A stretch of DNA of 46,062 bases from an uncultured Clostridia bacterium (GTDB taxonomy: Bacteria > Bacillota > Clostridia > TANB77 > CAG-508), in contig CAMVJW010000003.1 of NCBI GenBank assembly GCA_947167965.1, positions 107,875 to 153,936 on the forward strand, read 5' to 3'. The translations under genes were made by a program, and so were the position numbers. How positions within the stretch are numbered: position 1 is the first letter of the stretch; every line of letters begins with the position of its first letter. The notes under the pieces are model-generated. The model was not told where the DNA came from. It did no database searches and was given only the letters and a program-made list of their open reading frames with translations. Of this stretch, positions 9,385-17,539 are shown in pieces.

Positions 9385-10626
9385 ATGAAAATACTAGTTA
9401 TTAATTCTGGAAGTTCATCATTAAAGTATCAAGTAATTGATATGGAAACAAATGAAAGATTAGTAAAAGGAAATTACGAAAGAATTGGACAACCTGGCTC
9501 TTTTTTAACTCATAAAGTAAATGATGTTAAACGTAGATTTGAACATCAAGTTAAAAATCATGAAGAAGCTGTTAAATTTATAATTGCAAGAATACTAAAT
9601 AGGCACTATGGAGTTATGAAGTCACTTGATGAGCTTGCAGGTATTGGGCATAGAGTTGTTCATGGAGGAGAAAAGTTTAAAAAGCCAGTATTAATAACAG
9701 AAGAGGTAATTCAAGAAATTGAAAAATGCTCGGAACTTGCACCACTACATAACCCAAATGCTGTAGCTGGAATGCGCGCTTGTCAAAAGGTTGTACCACA
9801 AATAAAACAGGTAGTTTGTTTTGATACATCATTTCATCAAACAATATCAAAAGATAAATATTTATATCCAATTCCTTATGAGTATTATGAAAAATATGGG
9901 ATAAGGAAATATGGATTTCATGGAATTTCACATGAATATGTAAGCAAAAGAGTTGCAGAGCTTTTAAATAAAGATGTAAAAGAATTAAAGATAGTAAGCT
10001 GTCATTTAGGACAAGGTGCTAGTCTATGTGCTATTAAAGATGGTAAATCAGTAGATACAACAATGGGACTTACACCATTAGGAGGAATTCCAATGGGATC
10101 ACGCTCTGGAGATTTAGATCCATCTGTTGTTACATATTTAATAAAAAAATCAGTTAAACCTACGCAGGGAGTTGAAGATTTAGAAAAAACAGACCACAAA
10201 GAATTGACACCTGATGAAATTAATGATATTCTAAATAAAAAATCTGGAGTATATGGAATTTCAAGAATCTCTTTAGACTTTAGAGATGTGGAATTAGATG
10301 CTTTATCAGGTGGACATCATGCAACACTTGCACTTAATCATTTTGATTATAGAGTTGCTCAAGAAATTGCAAAAATGGCAGTTGCAATGGGTGGTATTGA
10401 TGTTATAACATTTGAAGCAGGAGTCGGAGAAAAAGGAATTTTAGACAGAGAAAAAATATGTAGTTATCTTGGCATCTTTGGAGTTAAAATAGATGAAGAA
10501 AAAAATAATTGCAAAGGAGAAGAAATTGAAATTTCAGCAGATGATTCAAAGGTTAAAGTTTGGGTAGTACCTACAAATGAAGAACTTATGATTGCAAAAG
10601 AAACATATAAAATTGTTAAAGAATAA
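9385..10626 (+). CDS. ackA: Acetate kinase, first of two tandem paralogues
   Basis: Makes ATP and acetate from acetyl phosphate and ADP. The ASKHA-fold signatures are present: INSGSSSLKY at the N-terminus, GIGHRVVHGGE (substrate Arg), FDTSFHQT (Asp), YGFHGISH, GSRSGDLDP (Arg) and PTNEELMIAKET (Glu). At 413 residues it is slightly longer than usual, owing to an insertion of about 15 residues (around KPTQGVEDLEKTDHKELT) before the usual LNKKSG. The adenosine-site motif, normally AGIGENS, reads EAGVGEKG. This, with the insertion, sets it apart from its downstream neighbour and may change nucleotide or acid preference. An AGGAGG site lies 7 bp before the ATG. Confidence 0.94.
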   Translation: MKILVINSGSSSLKYQVIDMETNERLVKGNYERIGQPGSFLTHKVNDVKRRFEHQVKNHEEAVKFIIARILNRHYGVMKSLDELAGIGHRVVHGGEKFKKPVLITEEVIQEIEKCSELAPLHNPNAVAGMRACQKVVPQIKQVVCFDTSFHQTISKDKYLYPIPYEYYEKYGIRKYGFHGISHEYVSKRVAELLNKDVKELKIVSCHLGQGASLCAIKDGKSVDTTMGLTPLGGIPMGSRSGDLDPSVVTYLIKKSVKPTQGVEDLEKTDHKELTPDEINDILNKKSGVYGISRISLDFRDVELDALSGGHHATLALNHFDYRVAQEIAKMAVAMGGIDVITFEAGVGEKGILDREKICSYLGIFGVKIDEEKNNCKGEEIEISADDSKVKVWVVPTNEELMIAKETYKIVKE

Positions 10627-10654
10627 AATGATTATAAAAATTTAGGAGGAGAAA

Positions 10655-11842
10655 ATGAAAATATTAGTATTGAACTGTGGTAGTTCATCATTAAAGTATC
10701 AATTAATTAATATGGAAACAGAAGAAGTAATAGCTTCTGGTAAATATGAAAGAATTGGAGAACAAGAAGCTTTTATAACTCATAAAGCATGTGGAAAAAA
10801 AGTTAAAATAGATCATGTTGCATTAGACCACACAGAGGCAATAGATTTTACATTAAAACAATTAACTAACCCAGAATATAAAGTAGTAGATAGTTTAGAT
10901 GAAATAAATGCTATTGGACATAGACTACTAAATGGTGGAGAAAAAATAAATCAATCTGTTGTAATTGATGACAGTGTAGTAGAAGTTTTAAAAGAATGCA
11001 CGGATTTGGCACCATTACATAATCCAGCTGGTATTATGGGAATAGAAGCTTGTAAAAAAGTTATGCCAGGAAAACCAATGGTAGGTGTATTTGATACTTC
11101 ATTCCATACAACAATTCCAAAAGAACATTATATTTATCCTATACCTTATGAATACTATAAAAAATATGGAATAAGAAAATATGGAGCACATGGAACTTCA
11201 CATATGTATGTTTCTCAAAGACTTGCTGAAATTGAAAATGTGGACATTAAAAATACAAAAATTGTTACTTGCCATTTAGGGCAAGGAGCATCATTATGTG
11301 CTGTTGAAGGAGGAAAGTCAATTGATACATCTATGGGATTAACCCCACTTGGTGGAATTCCAATGGTTACAAGATCAGGGGATTTAGACCCATCTGTTGT
11401 AACATATTTGATGAAAAAAGAAAATTTATCTGCAGATGAAATAGAATCAATATTAAACAAAAAATCAGGACTACAGGCAATATCTGGATTAGTACCAGAC
11501 TTTAGAGAAATAGAACTTGCATCTTATGAAAAAGGAAGTATGGCAGAAACAGCAATTAAAAGCTTTACTTATGCTATTGCAGGCTATATTGCAAAATATG
11601 CAGTTGCCATGAGAGGAATAGACTATTTAGTATTTACTGGGGGAATTGGAGAAAATCAATTCAATGTACGTAAATGGATATGTGAACAACTTGAATTTAT
11701 GGGAATAATGTTAGATGAAGATTTAAATAATGTAAGATCAGAAGAAAAACTTATATCTAAGCCAGATTCTAAAGTAAAAATATATGTAATTCCTACAAAT
11801 GAAGAATTAATGATTGCAAAAGAAACTCAAAGATTAATTTAA
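10655..11842 (+). CDS. ackA: Acetate kinase, second tandem paralogue
   Basis: This is the same enzyme family as the preceding gene, 28 bp downstream with its own AGGAGG site. It carries LNCGSSSLKY, AIGHRLLNGGE, FDTSFHTT, YGAHGTSH, VTRSGDLDP, the canonical GGIGENQ adenosine motif and PTNEELMIAKET. Its 395 residues are the normal family length. Both copies share the unusual GLTPLGGIPM loop, so they most likely arose by duplication in this lineage. This copy keeps the more standard motifs and is the better candidate for the housekeeping enzyme. A terminator closes the operon. Confidence 0.94.
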   Translation: MKILVLNCGSSSLKYQLINMETEEVIASGKYERIGEQEAFITHKACGKKVKIDHVALDHTEAIDFTLKQLTNPEYKVVDSLDEINAIGHRLLNGGEKINQSVVIDDSVVEVLKECTDLAPLHNPAGIMGIEACKKVMPGKPMVGVFDTSFHTTIPKEHYIYPIPYEYYKKYGIRKYGAHGTSHMYVSQRLAEIENVDIKNTKIVTCHLGQGASLCAVEGGKSIDTSMGLTPLGGIPMVTRSGDLDPSVVTYLMKKENLSADEIESILNKKSGLQAISGLVPDFREIELASYEKGSMAETAIKSFTYAIAGYIAKYAVAMRGIDYLVFTGGIGENQFNVRKWICEQLEFMGIMLDEDLNNVRSEEKLISKPDSKVKIYVIPTNEELMIAKETQRLI

Positions 11843-11851
11843 ATACTTTAT

Positions 11852-11884
11852 AAAAAGGCTGTCTTATTAAGGACGGCTTTTTTT
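11852..11884 (+). terminator. Intrinsic terminator of the pta-ackA operon
   Basis: A stem formed by AGGCTGTC and GACGGCTT (with G-U pairs), an 8-nt loop, and a run of seven T residues. Confidence 0.85.
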
Positions 11885-11947
11885 GACACTTTATACTATT
11901 TTTATATTTTATTATAATAATTAGCATTAGAAATGTTTACATAAAAT

Positions 11948-11976
11948 TTGATTTTTGATAAAAAATATGATAAAAT
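11948..11976 (+). promoter_or_regulatory. Promoter of the adenosine-deaminase-like gene
   Basis: TTGATT (11948-11953), 17 bp, TAAAAT (11971-11976); the 5' untranslated region would be about 75 nt, ending in a GGAGGG site. Confidence 0.6.
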
Positions 11977-12058
11977 ATTGTATTAATACCAATAATAAAT
12001 GAAATAAAAATTGTAATTCAATACTTAATATAAGTATAAAAAATATTTTGGAGGGTGT

Positions 12059-14551
12059 ATGAAAACAGAAGTTTTTTTTACTAAATTTTATTTAGATAAA
12101 GAAAAAGATATTGTAATTAAATTCTTTAAAACAGAAAATCCAAATGAACTAATTTATGTTATACAAACACCAAATCATTCATCAGACAATTTAATTAATA
12201 ATTTAGCAAAACTTTGTGATTTAAATGTAATAAAAAAAGATAATGGAATGAAAGTGATTAGGGGAAGTTTACATGCCTTGATTAATGATGATGCACAAGA
12301 AGTATATGTATTAAGACTTGGTGGAATAAAAATTGCAAATATATATCCAGATGGCAGAATAGAAAGAAAAGCTAAGATTCCAGCATTAATAAAACTATTT
12401 ATGGCACAAACTAAGGATTATAAGCTTCCAATAGAACAAACTATTCTTAAATCTTATATATTAAAAGAGGCAAAATTTAGAGCAGATCTTCATACACACA
12501 TGAATCAAATATTACAACCAGATTTATTAATAGCTTTAGCAATAAAACATCAAATTGGATATCCGTTATACAAAATAAATAAATTAGGTATATTTTTAAC
12601 AAAAAAACAAGAAAAACTTTTGAATAAAAAAAGAAAACAGGTTGAAAAACAATATAAAAATAGTGATTTAAGCGAAAAAGAACTAGAAAGAAAAATTGAT
12701 GAAAAAACATTTATTAATATTGCAGACTTAATACTTAACAATATTGAATACGCTGAAAAGAATATCAATAAAATTAGAAATAGTTTAGTTTTACTTAAGG
12801 ATGGTCAAGCTGTATTTACAGATCTAGAAAAGGTAGTTTCAGCAAGACATTCCATAATAATGGGTGAAGAGGTAAGTGAAAATGAAAGAATTGATATTTC
12901 GTTAGATTTGGTAAATCAGTTAGAAGATGAAGAAATCAGAGAATCATTGAAAAAAATGTTAATAGATATGCAACCTGGTTCAGTGTATGAAAATAATACA
13001 TTTTTTAAAGATAAACTTTTATGGATTGCAAGAGAATATAAAAAACAAGGAATTAAATATGTCGAAATTGCAAATTACACACCACTTGCAAAAAAAGGTT
13101 TAGCAGGTATCAAAAATATAGTTTATATGCATGAAATATTACCTAAAATTGAAGAAGAAACAGGTGTTAAAATTAGATTTTTAGTAGCAGCAAATAGAGA
13201 TAAATCTTTATTTTCTGAACAACAATTAAAAGAATATCCTGCGGTTGTTAAAACAATTGCTAAAAGCCCTTATATAGTTGGAATGGATTTAATTGGAGAA
13301 GAAATAAATAATGTAACAGATTTCTCAGATATTATAGAAGAAATTGTAAAATATTCTATTTATGAAGATAAGGGATTTACAATTAGACTACATGCAGGAG
13401 AAACAGATAGTTTTAAAGATAATATAGAAAAGGCGTTAGATTGTGTTAAACTTTGTGTTCCAAATGGTGTAAAAGCACCTAATATCAGAATTGGACATGG
13501 TTTGTATGTCCCTGATTTAGATTCAAAGGATGGTCAAAGAATTATTAGAAAGATGATTGACTTAGATGCTACACTTGAGTTCCAACTAACATCTAATGTT
13601 AGATTAAATAATTTATCAAATTTAAAGAATCATCCTATGAAAAAATATTTAAATGCGGGGATAAAATGTGTTCAAGGAACTGATGGATGTGGATTTTATG
13701 GAATAGACACAATTGATGAACAAATTGCACTACGTAATTTATTAGGAATAACAGATGAAGAATTTTTACAAATGAGAAAAGTTGAAGAAGCTATTATGGA
13801 AAAAAGAAATAAATACTTTATAGAAAAAACTAAAAAATTTGAAGAATTTTTAAATAGCAGAGACATAGAGGAAGCTCTAATTGAAGAAGAAGAAAAACTA
13901 CTTTCAGATTTTGACACAGAAAAGGTTAGTACTATAGGATCAAATAAAGTTAAATCAAGTAAAGCATTTGAGAATATGATTGTAAAGATACCTAAAAATA
14001 GAACTCCAATAATAATTGCTGGAGGAAGCTTTAATTCGAAAGGAAGAGTAACAGTTGTAAAAGAAGAACTAAGACAGCAATTAAAAGAAATAATGGAAAA
14101 AATAGATAATAAAAAAATGTATTTTGTAATTGGACATAAGTTACAGGGGTATGAACGTGCTGTCTTAGACATTTCAAATGAAATTGGTAAAAAATTTGAT
14201 ATTATTTCAATTGTTCCTAAATATGTATCAGAAGAAATAAGAGAAAATATATATAATTCAAAAGAATTAACAGGAGTATATATTTGTCCAGATTCTTCAG
14301 AACTTGGAATATATAAAAGCTTTAATTATGAGATATTTGAAAGAATTCCATCAATTGTCATAGCATTTGATGGAAATACACCAGCAACTAATTTAATTCA
14401 AGAAGCAAAAAATGGAAAAGAAAAATCTAAAATATTTGTTAATGAAAATGTAGAGATTTTAAAAGAAAAGGCTATATCACTTGAGGGATATGTAAAATTA
14501 TTTGATAATAATTTAGTGGAGTTAGTTTTAGGAAAAATTGCAGGAAAATAG
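12059..14551 (+). CDS. Large multidomain adenosine-deaminase-superfamily protein
   Basis: 830 residues, far longer than classical adenosine deaminase (about 340). Residues 1-140 are an unrecognised N-terminal domain. The metal-dependent deaminase domain starts with DLHTHM (His145, His147). After a charged insertion of about 130 residues it continues with LHAGET (His445, Glu448), IGHGLYVPD (His480), LTSNVRLNN and GTDGCGFYG (Asp542). All metal-binding and catalytic positions are thus present. From about residue 645 to 820 there is a separate alpha/beta domain (PIIIAGGSFNSKGRV, YFVIGHKLQGYERAV, GVYICPDSSELG, PSIVIAFDG). It looks Rossmann-like, possibly of the SLOG nucleotide-sensing type; that assignment is tentative. 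Deamination of adenosine or a related nucleoside or nucleotide is likely, but the substrate is not fixed by sequence. It has its own promoter and a GGAGGG site. Confidence 0.82.
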   Translation: MKTEVFFTKFYLDKEKDIVIKFFKTENPNELIYVIQTPNHSSDNLINNLAKLCDLNVIKKDNGMKVIRGSLHALINDDAQEVYVLRLGGIKIANIYPDGRIERKAKIPALIKLFMAQTKDYKLPIEQTILKSYILKEAKFRADLHTHMNQILQPDLLIALAIKHQIGYPLYKINKLGIFLTKKQEKLLNKKRKQVEKQYKNSDLSEKELERKIDEKTFINIADLILNNIEYAEKNINKIRNSLVLLKDGQAVFTDLEKVVSARHSIIMGEEVSENERIDISLDLVNQLEDEEIRESLKKMLIDMQPGSVYENNTFFKDKLLWIAREYKKQGIKYVEIANYTPLAKKGLAGIKNIVYMHEILPKIEEETGVKIRFLVAANRDKSLFSEQQLKEYPAVVKTIAKSPYIVGMDLIGEEINNVTDFSDIIEEIVKYSIYEDKGFTIRLHAGETDSFKDNIEKALDCVKLCVPNGVKAPNIRIGHGLYVPDLDSKDGQRIIRKMIDLDATLEFQLTSNVRLNNLSNLKNHPMKKYLNAGIKCVQGTDGCGFYGIDTIDEQIALRNLLGITDEEFLQMRKVEEAIMEKRNKYFIEKTKKFEEFLNSRDIEEALIEEEEKLLSDFDTEKVSTIGSNKVKSSKAFENMIVKIPKNRTPIIIAGGSFNSKGRVTVVKEELRQQLKEIMEKIDNKKMYFVIGHKLQGYERAVLDISNEIGKKFDIISIVPKYVSEEIRENIYNSKELTGVYICPDSSELGIYKSFNYEIFERIPSIVIAFDGNTPATNLIQEAKNGKEKSKIFVNENVEILKEKAISLEGYVKLFDNNLVELVLGKIAGK

Positions 14552-14633
14552 TACTACTTTTGAACTTATGATAAATTGTAAAAAAATTAAGATTGTATTT
14601 TGGAATATTAAATGTAGTAAGGAGAAAAATAAA

Positions 14634-16076
14634 ATGGGGAAAAAAAATCCAATAATTAATTTTAAACACTTACTAATAGCATTTCTCACAAGTACGTTTG
14701 TTTTAGGAGTTAGAGAAGTAGAATCTAATTTAAATTTTGAAATATTGAAAGCTGAAGAAAGTTCAAATGATTTATCTGATGAAAGTATGAATAATACCTC
14801 AGATAAAAAAACAAATTCAACTCCAAACGCGAAAAAAGAGAATGGAGATAAAGAAAGTGAAGAAGCAAAGAAGACAAAAGACACAATCATAGTAAAAGTA
14901 AACACTGGTAATGATAATAACGATGTTAATGCATCATTAATGATTAGAAGAGGGCCAGGAACAGAATATGAGAAAGTTGGAAAAATAAAAAATGGTGAAG
15001 AATTAAGCATTCCATTAGAAAGTATTGCTCCAATACATAAAATTAATGGAGAATGGCTTAATATTACATATAATGGTGTATCTGGGTATATTTTTACAAA
15101 GTATTTGGAATATAATGAATCTATATCTATAATTGAAGATTATTTAGAAGATAAATTAGGAACATATGAAGATGTGGAAATTAAGGAAGAAGACATACAA
15201 AAAATAGATGAATTTAATAAAAGTTGGGAAAATCAAGAAGGATATAGATTTGAAAAAGGAATTAATCCAGATAAATATGAAAGTAGTAATTATATTAATA
15301 GATTTATTACTAAAGATGGAAGTCAATATATATGCTATACAGATATAAATGATACTAGAAATTATGGATTTGGAGTTATGGTTAATGAAGCGGGAAACCC
15401 AAATTATCAAACATTACAGTATTTTGAGGAACTAGGATATGATTTGACCGATCCAAATTATTTACAAGTGGGAAGTTCTACATTACCAGTAGATGTTGTA
15501 GATAAAGTATCTCAAATGTATGTTAAAGATTCAGTAGAAACCATAAAAAGCTGTTTAAAAGATAGAAATATAAAATTTACCAAACAACAAATTATGGCTT
15601 TGGCAACAATAAGTTATCAATTTGGGAGAGATAAACAAACTATTAGTTGGTTAATAGATACTTATATAAAATCATTAGGAAATCCAGAATTATATAGAGA
15701 AAATTTGGTTACAAGTCATAATACTTATATATTAAAAGAAGTATTAGGAGGTAATGTTTATTATGAGGGGAAAGAGATAAATAGAGGAGAAGCTTATTAT
15801 TCAGCTTTTAAAGACGGTAAATTAATTTTTGGAATATCAGAAGAACAACCTTATGATATTAATAATGAAGAAAAAAGCAAAAATACAGAAAACACAAAAA
15901 ATGTTTCTTATGGAAATGGATTAAAAAGAAATAGATTTATTAATAGTTTATATCTACAACCACTAAATAGAAATGAACAAAGAGATAAAAGACCGCAAGG
16001 TCAGCGAACAAGTGAGGAATCCTATTATAATAAAAGTAAATACAGAGGAAAAGGTGGATTTTCAATATTAAATTAA
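14634..16076 (+). CDS. Secreted SH3b-domain protein with a lysozyme-like C-terminal domain
   Basis: 480 residues from the ATG at 14634, chosen because AAGGAG lies 8 bp upstream; the frame itself is open from 14538. A short basic stretch and hydrophobic segment (HLLIAFLTSTFVLGV) resemble a signal peptide. A Lys/Glu/Ser-rich linker precedes a bacterial SH3 domain at about residues 95-165 (LMIRRGPGTEYEKVGKIKNG to GVSGYIFTKYLEY), a fold that often binds peptidoglycan. The region with CYTDINDTRNYGFGVMV and later QIMALATISYQFGRD resembles the GH24/phage-lysozyme layout (a Tyr/Thr-rich active-site loop, then the helix that follows it). The last 60 residues are basic, Asn-rich and probably disordered. 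Wall binding with possible muramidase activity is inferred; no phage genes surround it. Confidence 0.7.
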   Translation: MGKKNPIINFKHLLIAFLTSTFVLGVREVESNLNFEILKAEESSNDLSDESMNNTSDKKTNSTPNAKKENGDKESEEAKKTKDTIIVKVNTGNDNNDVNASLMIRRGPGTEYEKVGKIKNGEELSIPLESIAPIHKINGEWLNITYNGVSGYIFTKYLEYNESISIIEDYLEDKLGTYEDVEIKEEDIQKIDEFNKSWENQEGYRFEKGINPDKYESSNYINRFITKDGSQYICYTDINDTRNYGFGVMVNEAGNPNYQTLQYFEELGYDLTDPNYLQVGSSTLPVDVVDKVSQMYVKDSVETIKSCLKDRNIKFTKQQIMALATISYQFGRDKQTISWLIDTYIKSLGNPELYRENLVTSHNTYILKEVLGGNVYYEGKEINRGEAYYSAFKDGKLIFGISEEQPYDINNEEKSKNTENTKNVSYGNGLKRNRFINSLYLQPLNRNEQRDKRPQGQRTSEESYYNKSKYRGKGGFSILN

Positions 16077-16087
16077 AATAGATAGAT

Positions 16088-16135
16088 AAAATGTAACCTA
16101 AAAAAGGCTAATGCTATAGGTTACATTTTATTATT
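16088..16135 (+). terminator. Intrinsic terminator
   Basis: A perfect 12-bp stem AAAATGTAACCT / AGGTTACATTTT followed by an AT-rich, T-rich tail. It ends the SH3/lysozyme-like transcript upstream of the suf region. Confidence 0.8.
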
Positions 16136-16179
16136 TTATTATCAATATAAAATAAACCAATATCAAATACATTTAATAC

Positions 16180-16224
16180 TTGACAGTAGAAGGTTTTTAT
16201 ATTATAATGTTAGCTGAAGCTAAC
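16180..16224 (+). promoter_or_regulatory. Consensus promoter with palindromic operator in front of the DtxR-type regulator and suf genes
   Basis: TTGACA (16180-16185), 17 bp, TATAAT (16203-16208), both perfect. Directly abutting the -10 box, over the expected start of transcription, is the palindrome GTTAGCTGAAGCTAAC (16209-16224; 7-bp arms, 2-bp centre). TTAGCT/AGCTAA arms resemble DtxR/MntR-family operators. Since the first gene encodes a DtxR-type protein, autorepression that also controls sufCB is the natural inference. Confidence 0.82.
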
Positions 16225-16239
16225 TTAAAGGAGAAATAA

Positions 16240-16683
16240 ATGATTTCAAAGTCACAAGAAGAGTATTTAAAAACAATGTATATATTAAAAAATAAAGAAA
16301 AAGAAATACGTGTTACAGATATTGCAAATGCAATGAACATTTCAAAGCCTAGTGTTAATAAAGCAATTAAGATTTTAAAAGAAAATAAATTAATAAATTA
16401 TGAAACTTATGGGAAAATAGAATTAACACAAGAAGGGGAAGACTTAGCTAAAAAGCTTTTAGAGGCTTATGATATTGTATATTTGTTTTTAAAAGATATT
16501 ATTGGACTAGAAAATGATATTGCAAAAGAAGAAGCAGAAAGAATTAAACTAGTTATGTCTGATAGTACTTTAAATAAATTAGCTAAATATGTGCACAAAA
16601 CACTTGGATTAAGTAATTTAGAGTGCGATTATGATATTGCACAAGAGAGATGTAGAACTTGTAAAAGGAGAACCAATGACTAA
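16240..16683 (+). CDS. DtxR/MntR-family metal-responsive repressor with a C-terminal cysteine cluster
   Basis: 147 residues. The N-terminal winged helix (about 4-62; SKSQEEYLKTMYIL, VTDIANAMNISKPSVNKAIKILKE, GKIELTQEGE) is typical of iron/manganese-dependent repressors. The dimerisation and metal region (about 63-125) follows, but the usual ExxH-rich metal ligands are only partly present (KEEAERIKLVMSDSTLNKLAKYVH). There is no SH3 domain. The tail carries Cys129, Cys138 and Cys141 (C-x8-C-x2-C), unusual for this family and suggestive of an Fe-S cluster or zinc site. It is the first gene before sufC (50 bp gap) and has a matching palindrome at its promoter. I infer that it couples iron or Fe-S status to SUF expression, as IscR or SufR do elsewhere. 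Confidence 0.83.
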   Translation: MISKSQEEYLKTMYILKNKEKEIRVTDIANAMNISKPSVNKAIKILKENKLINYETYGKIELTQEGEDLAKKLLEAYDIVYLFLKDIIGLENDIAKEEAERIKLVMSDSTLNKLAKYVHKTLGLSNLECDYDIAQERCRTCKRRTND

Positions 16684-16733
16684 AAATAGTTTTTTATATT
16701 ATTTAAAGTTTAAAGAAAGGGTAAAGATTTATA

Positions 16734-17471
16734 ATGAATAACCAATTATTAGAAATAAATAATTTATATGTAAATGCAGGAATTAAAGAAATTTTAAAAG
16801 GAATTAATTTAAAAATAAATAAAGGAGAAATCCATGTAATAATGGGACCCAATGGCTCTGGTAAATCAACTACAGCAAATGCAATTTTTAATAATCCAGA
16901 ATACAAGAAAACAGAAGGAAATATTGTTTTTGAAAATGAAGATATTTCAAATCTTTCACCAGACGAGATAGCAAGAAAAGGTATATTTATGTCTTTTCAA
17001 CTTCCTGAAGAAATACCAGGAATATCAGTTACAAATTTTTTAAAAACTGCAAAGAATAAAATAACAGGAGAACCTGTGAAAATATTTAAATTTAAAGAAG
17101 AACTTAGACAAAAAATGCAAGAGCTTCAAATTAAACCAGAATATGCAGAACGCGACTTAAACGTAGGATTTTCAGGTGGTGAAAAAAAGAAAAATGAAAT
17201 TTTACAAATGCTTGTTTTAAATCCAAAACTTGCAATATTAGATGAAACAGATTCTGGACTTGATGTAGATGCAATTAATATAGTATCTAAAGGAATTGAA
17301 ATGTTTAAGACAAGCGAAAATGCTGTATTAATTATTACTCATAATGCAAAAATACTAAAAAATCTTAAAATTGACTTTGTACATGTTTTAGTAAATGGAA
17401 AAATTGTAAAAACAGGTGGAGAAGAGATAATAAAAGATATAGAAGAAAATGGATATAAGAATTATAAGTAG
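16734..17471 (+). CDS. sufC: SUF Fe-S assembly ATPase SufC
   Basis: ABC-type ATPase of the SufBCD scaffold complex on which Fe-S clusters are built in the cytoplasm. The 245 residues match the family. Walker A is GPNGSGKST (about 38-46), the signature is GFSGGEKKKNE and Walker B is LAILDETDSGLD, the SufC-typical ending. Residues 83-110 (GIFMSFQLPEEIPGISVTNFLK) contain the SufC-specific Q-loop region. sufB follows 68 bp downstream in the same direction. Confidence 0.97.
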   Translation: MNNQLLEINNLYVNAGIKEILKGINLKINKGEIHVIMGPNGSGKSTTANAIFNNPEYKKTEGNIVFENEDISNLSPDEIARKGIFMSFQLPEEIPGISVTNFLKTAKNKITGEPVKIFKFKEELRQKMQELQIKPEYAERDLNVGFSGGEKKKNEILQMLVLNPKLAILDETDSGLDVDAINIVSKGIEMFKTSENAVLIITHNAKILKNLKIDFVHVLVNGKIVKTGGEEIIKDIEENGYKNYK

Positions 17472-17539
17472 TATTATATTGATTTATGTTGAAAGTAAAT
17501 AGTTAGAGGTGAGATGAGAGAGGTTGAAAAGGTGAGTAA

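Noticed and set aside
13696..14172. 158-codon minus-strand open frame within the deaminase gene
   Set aside because: Shadow of the coding strand: no ribosome site, Ser/Phe-rich composition typical of antisense of Lys/Glu-rich genes.
12059..14551. RADAR defence component RdrB (large adenosine deaminase)
   Set aside because: Size and an internal insertion are suggestive, but there is no RdrA-like ATPase beside it; neighbours are acetate kinase and a lysozyme-like gene.
14634..16076. Prophage endolysin
   Set aside because: No holin, structural or integrase genes surround it, and it has a signal-like N-terminus and its own terminator.
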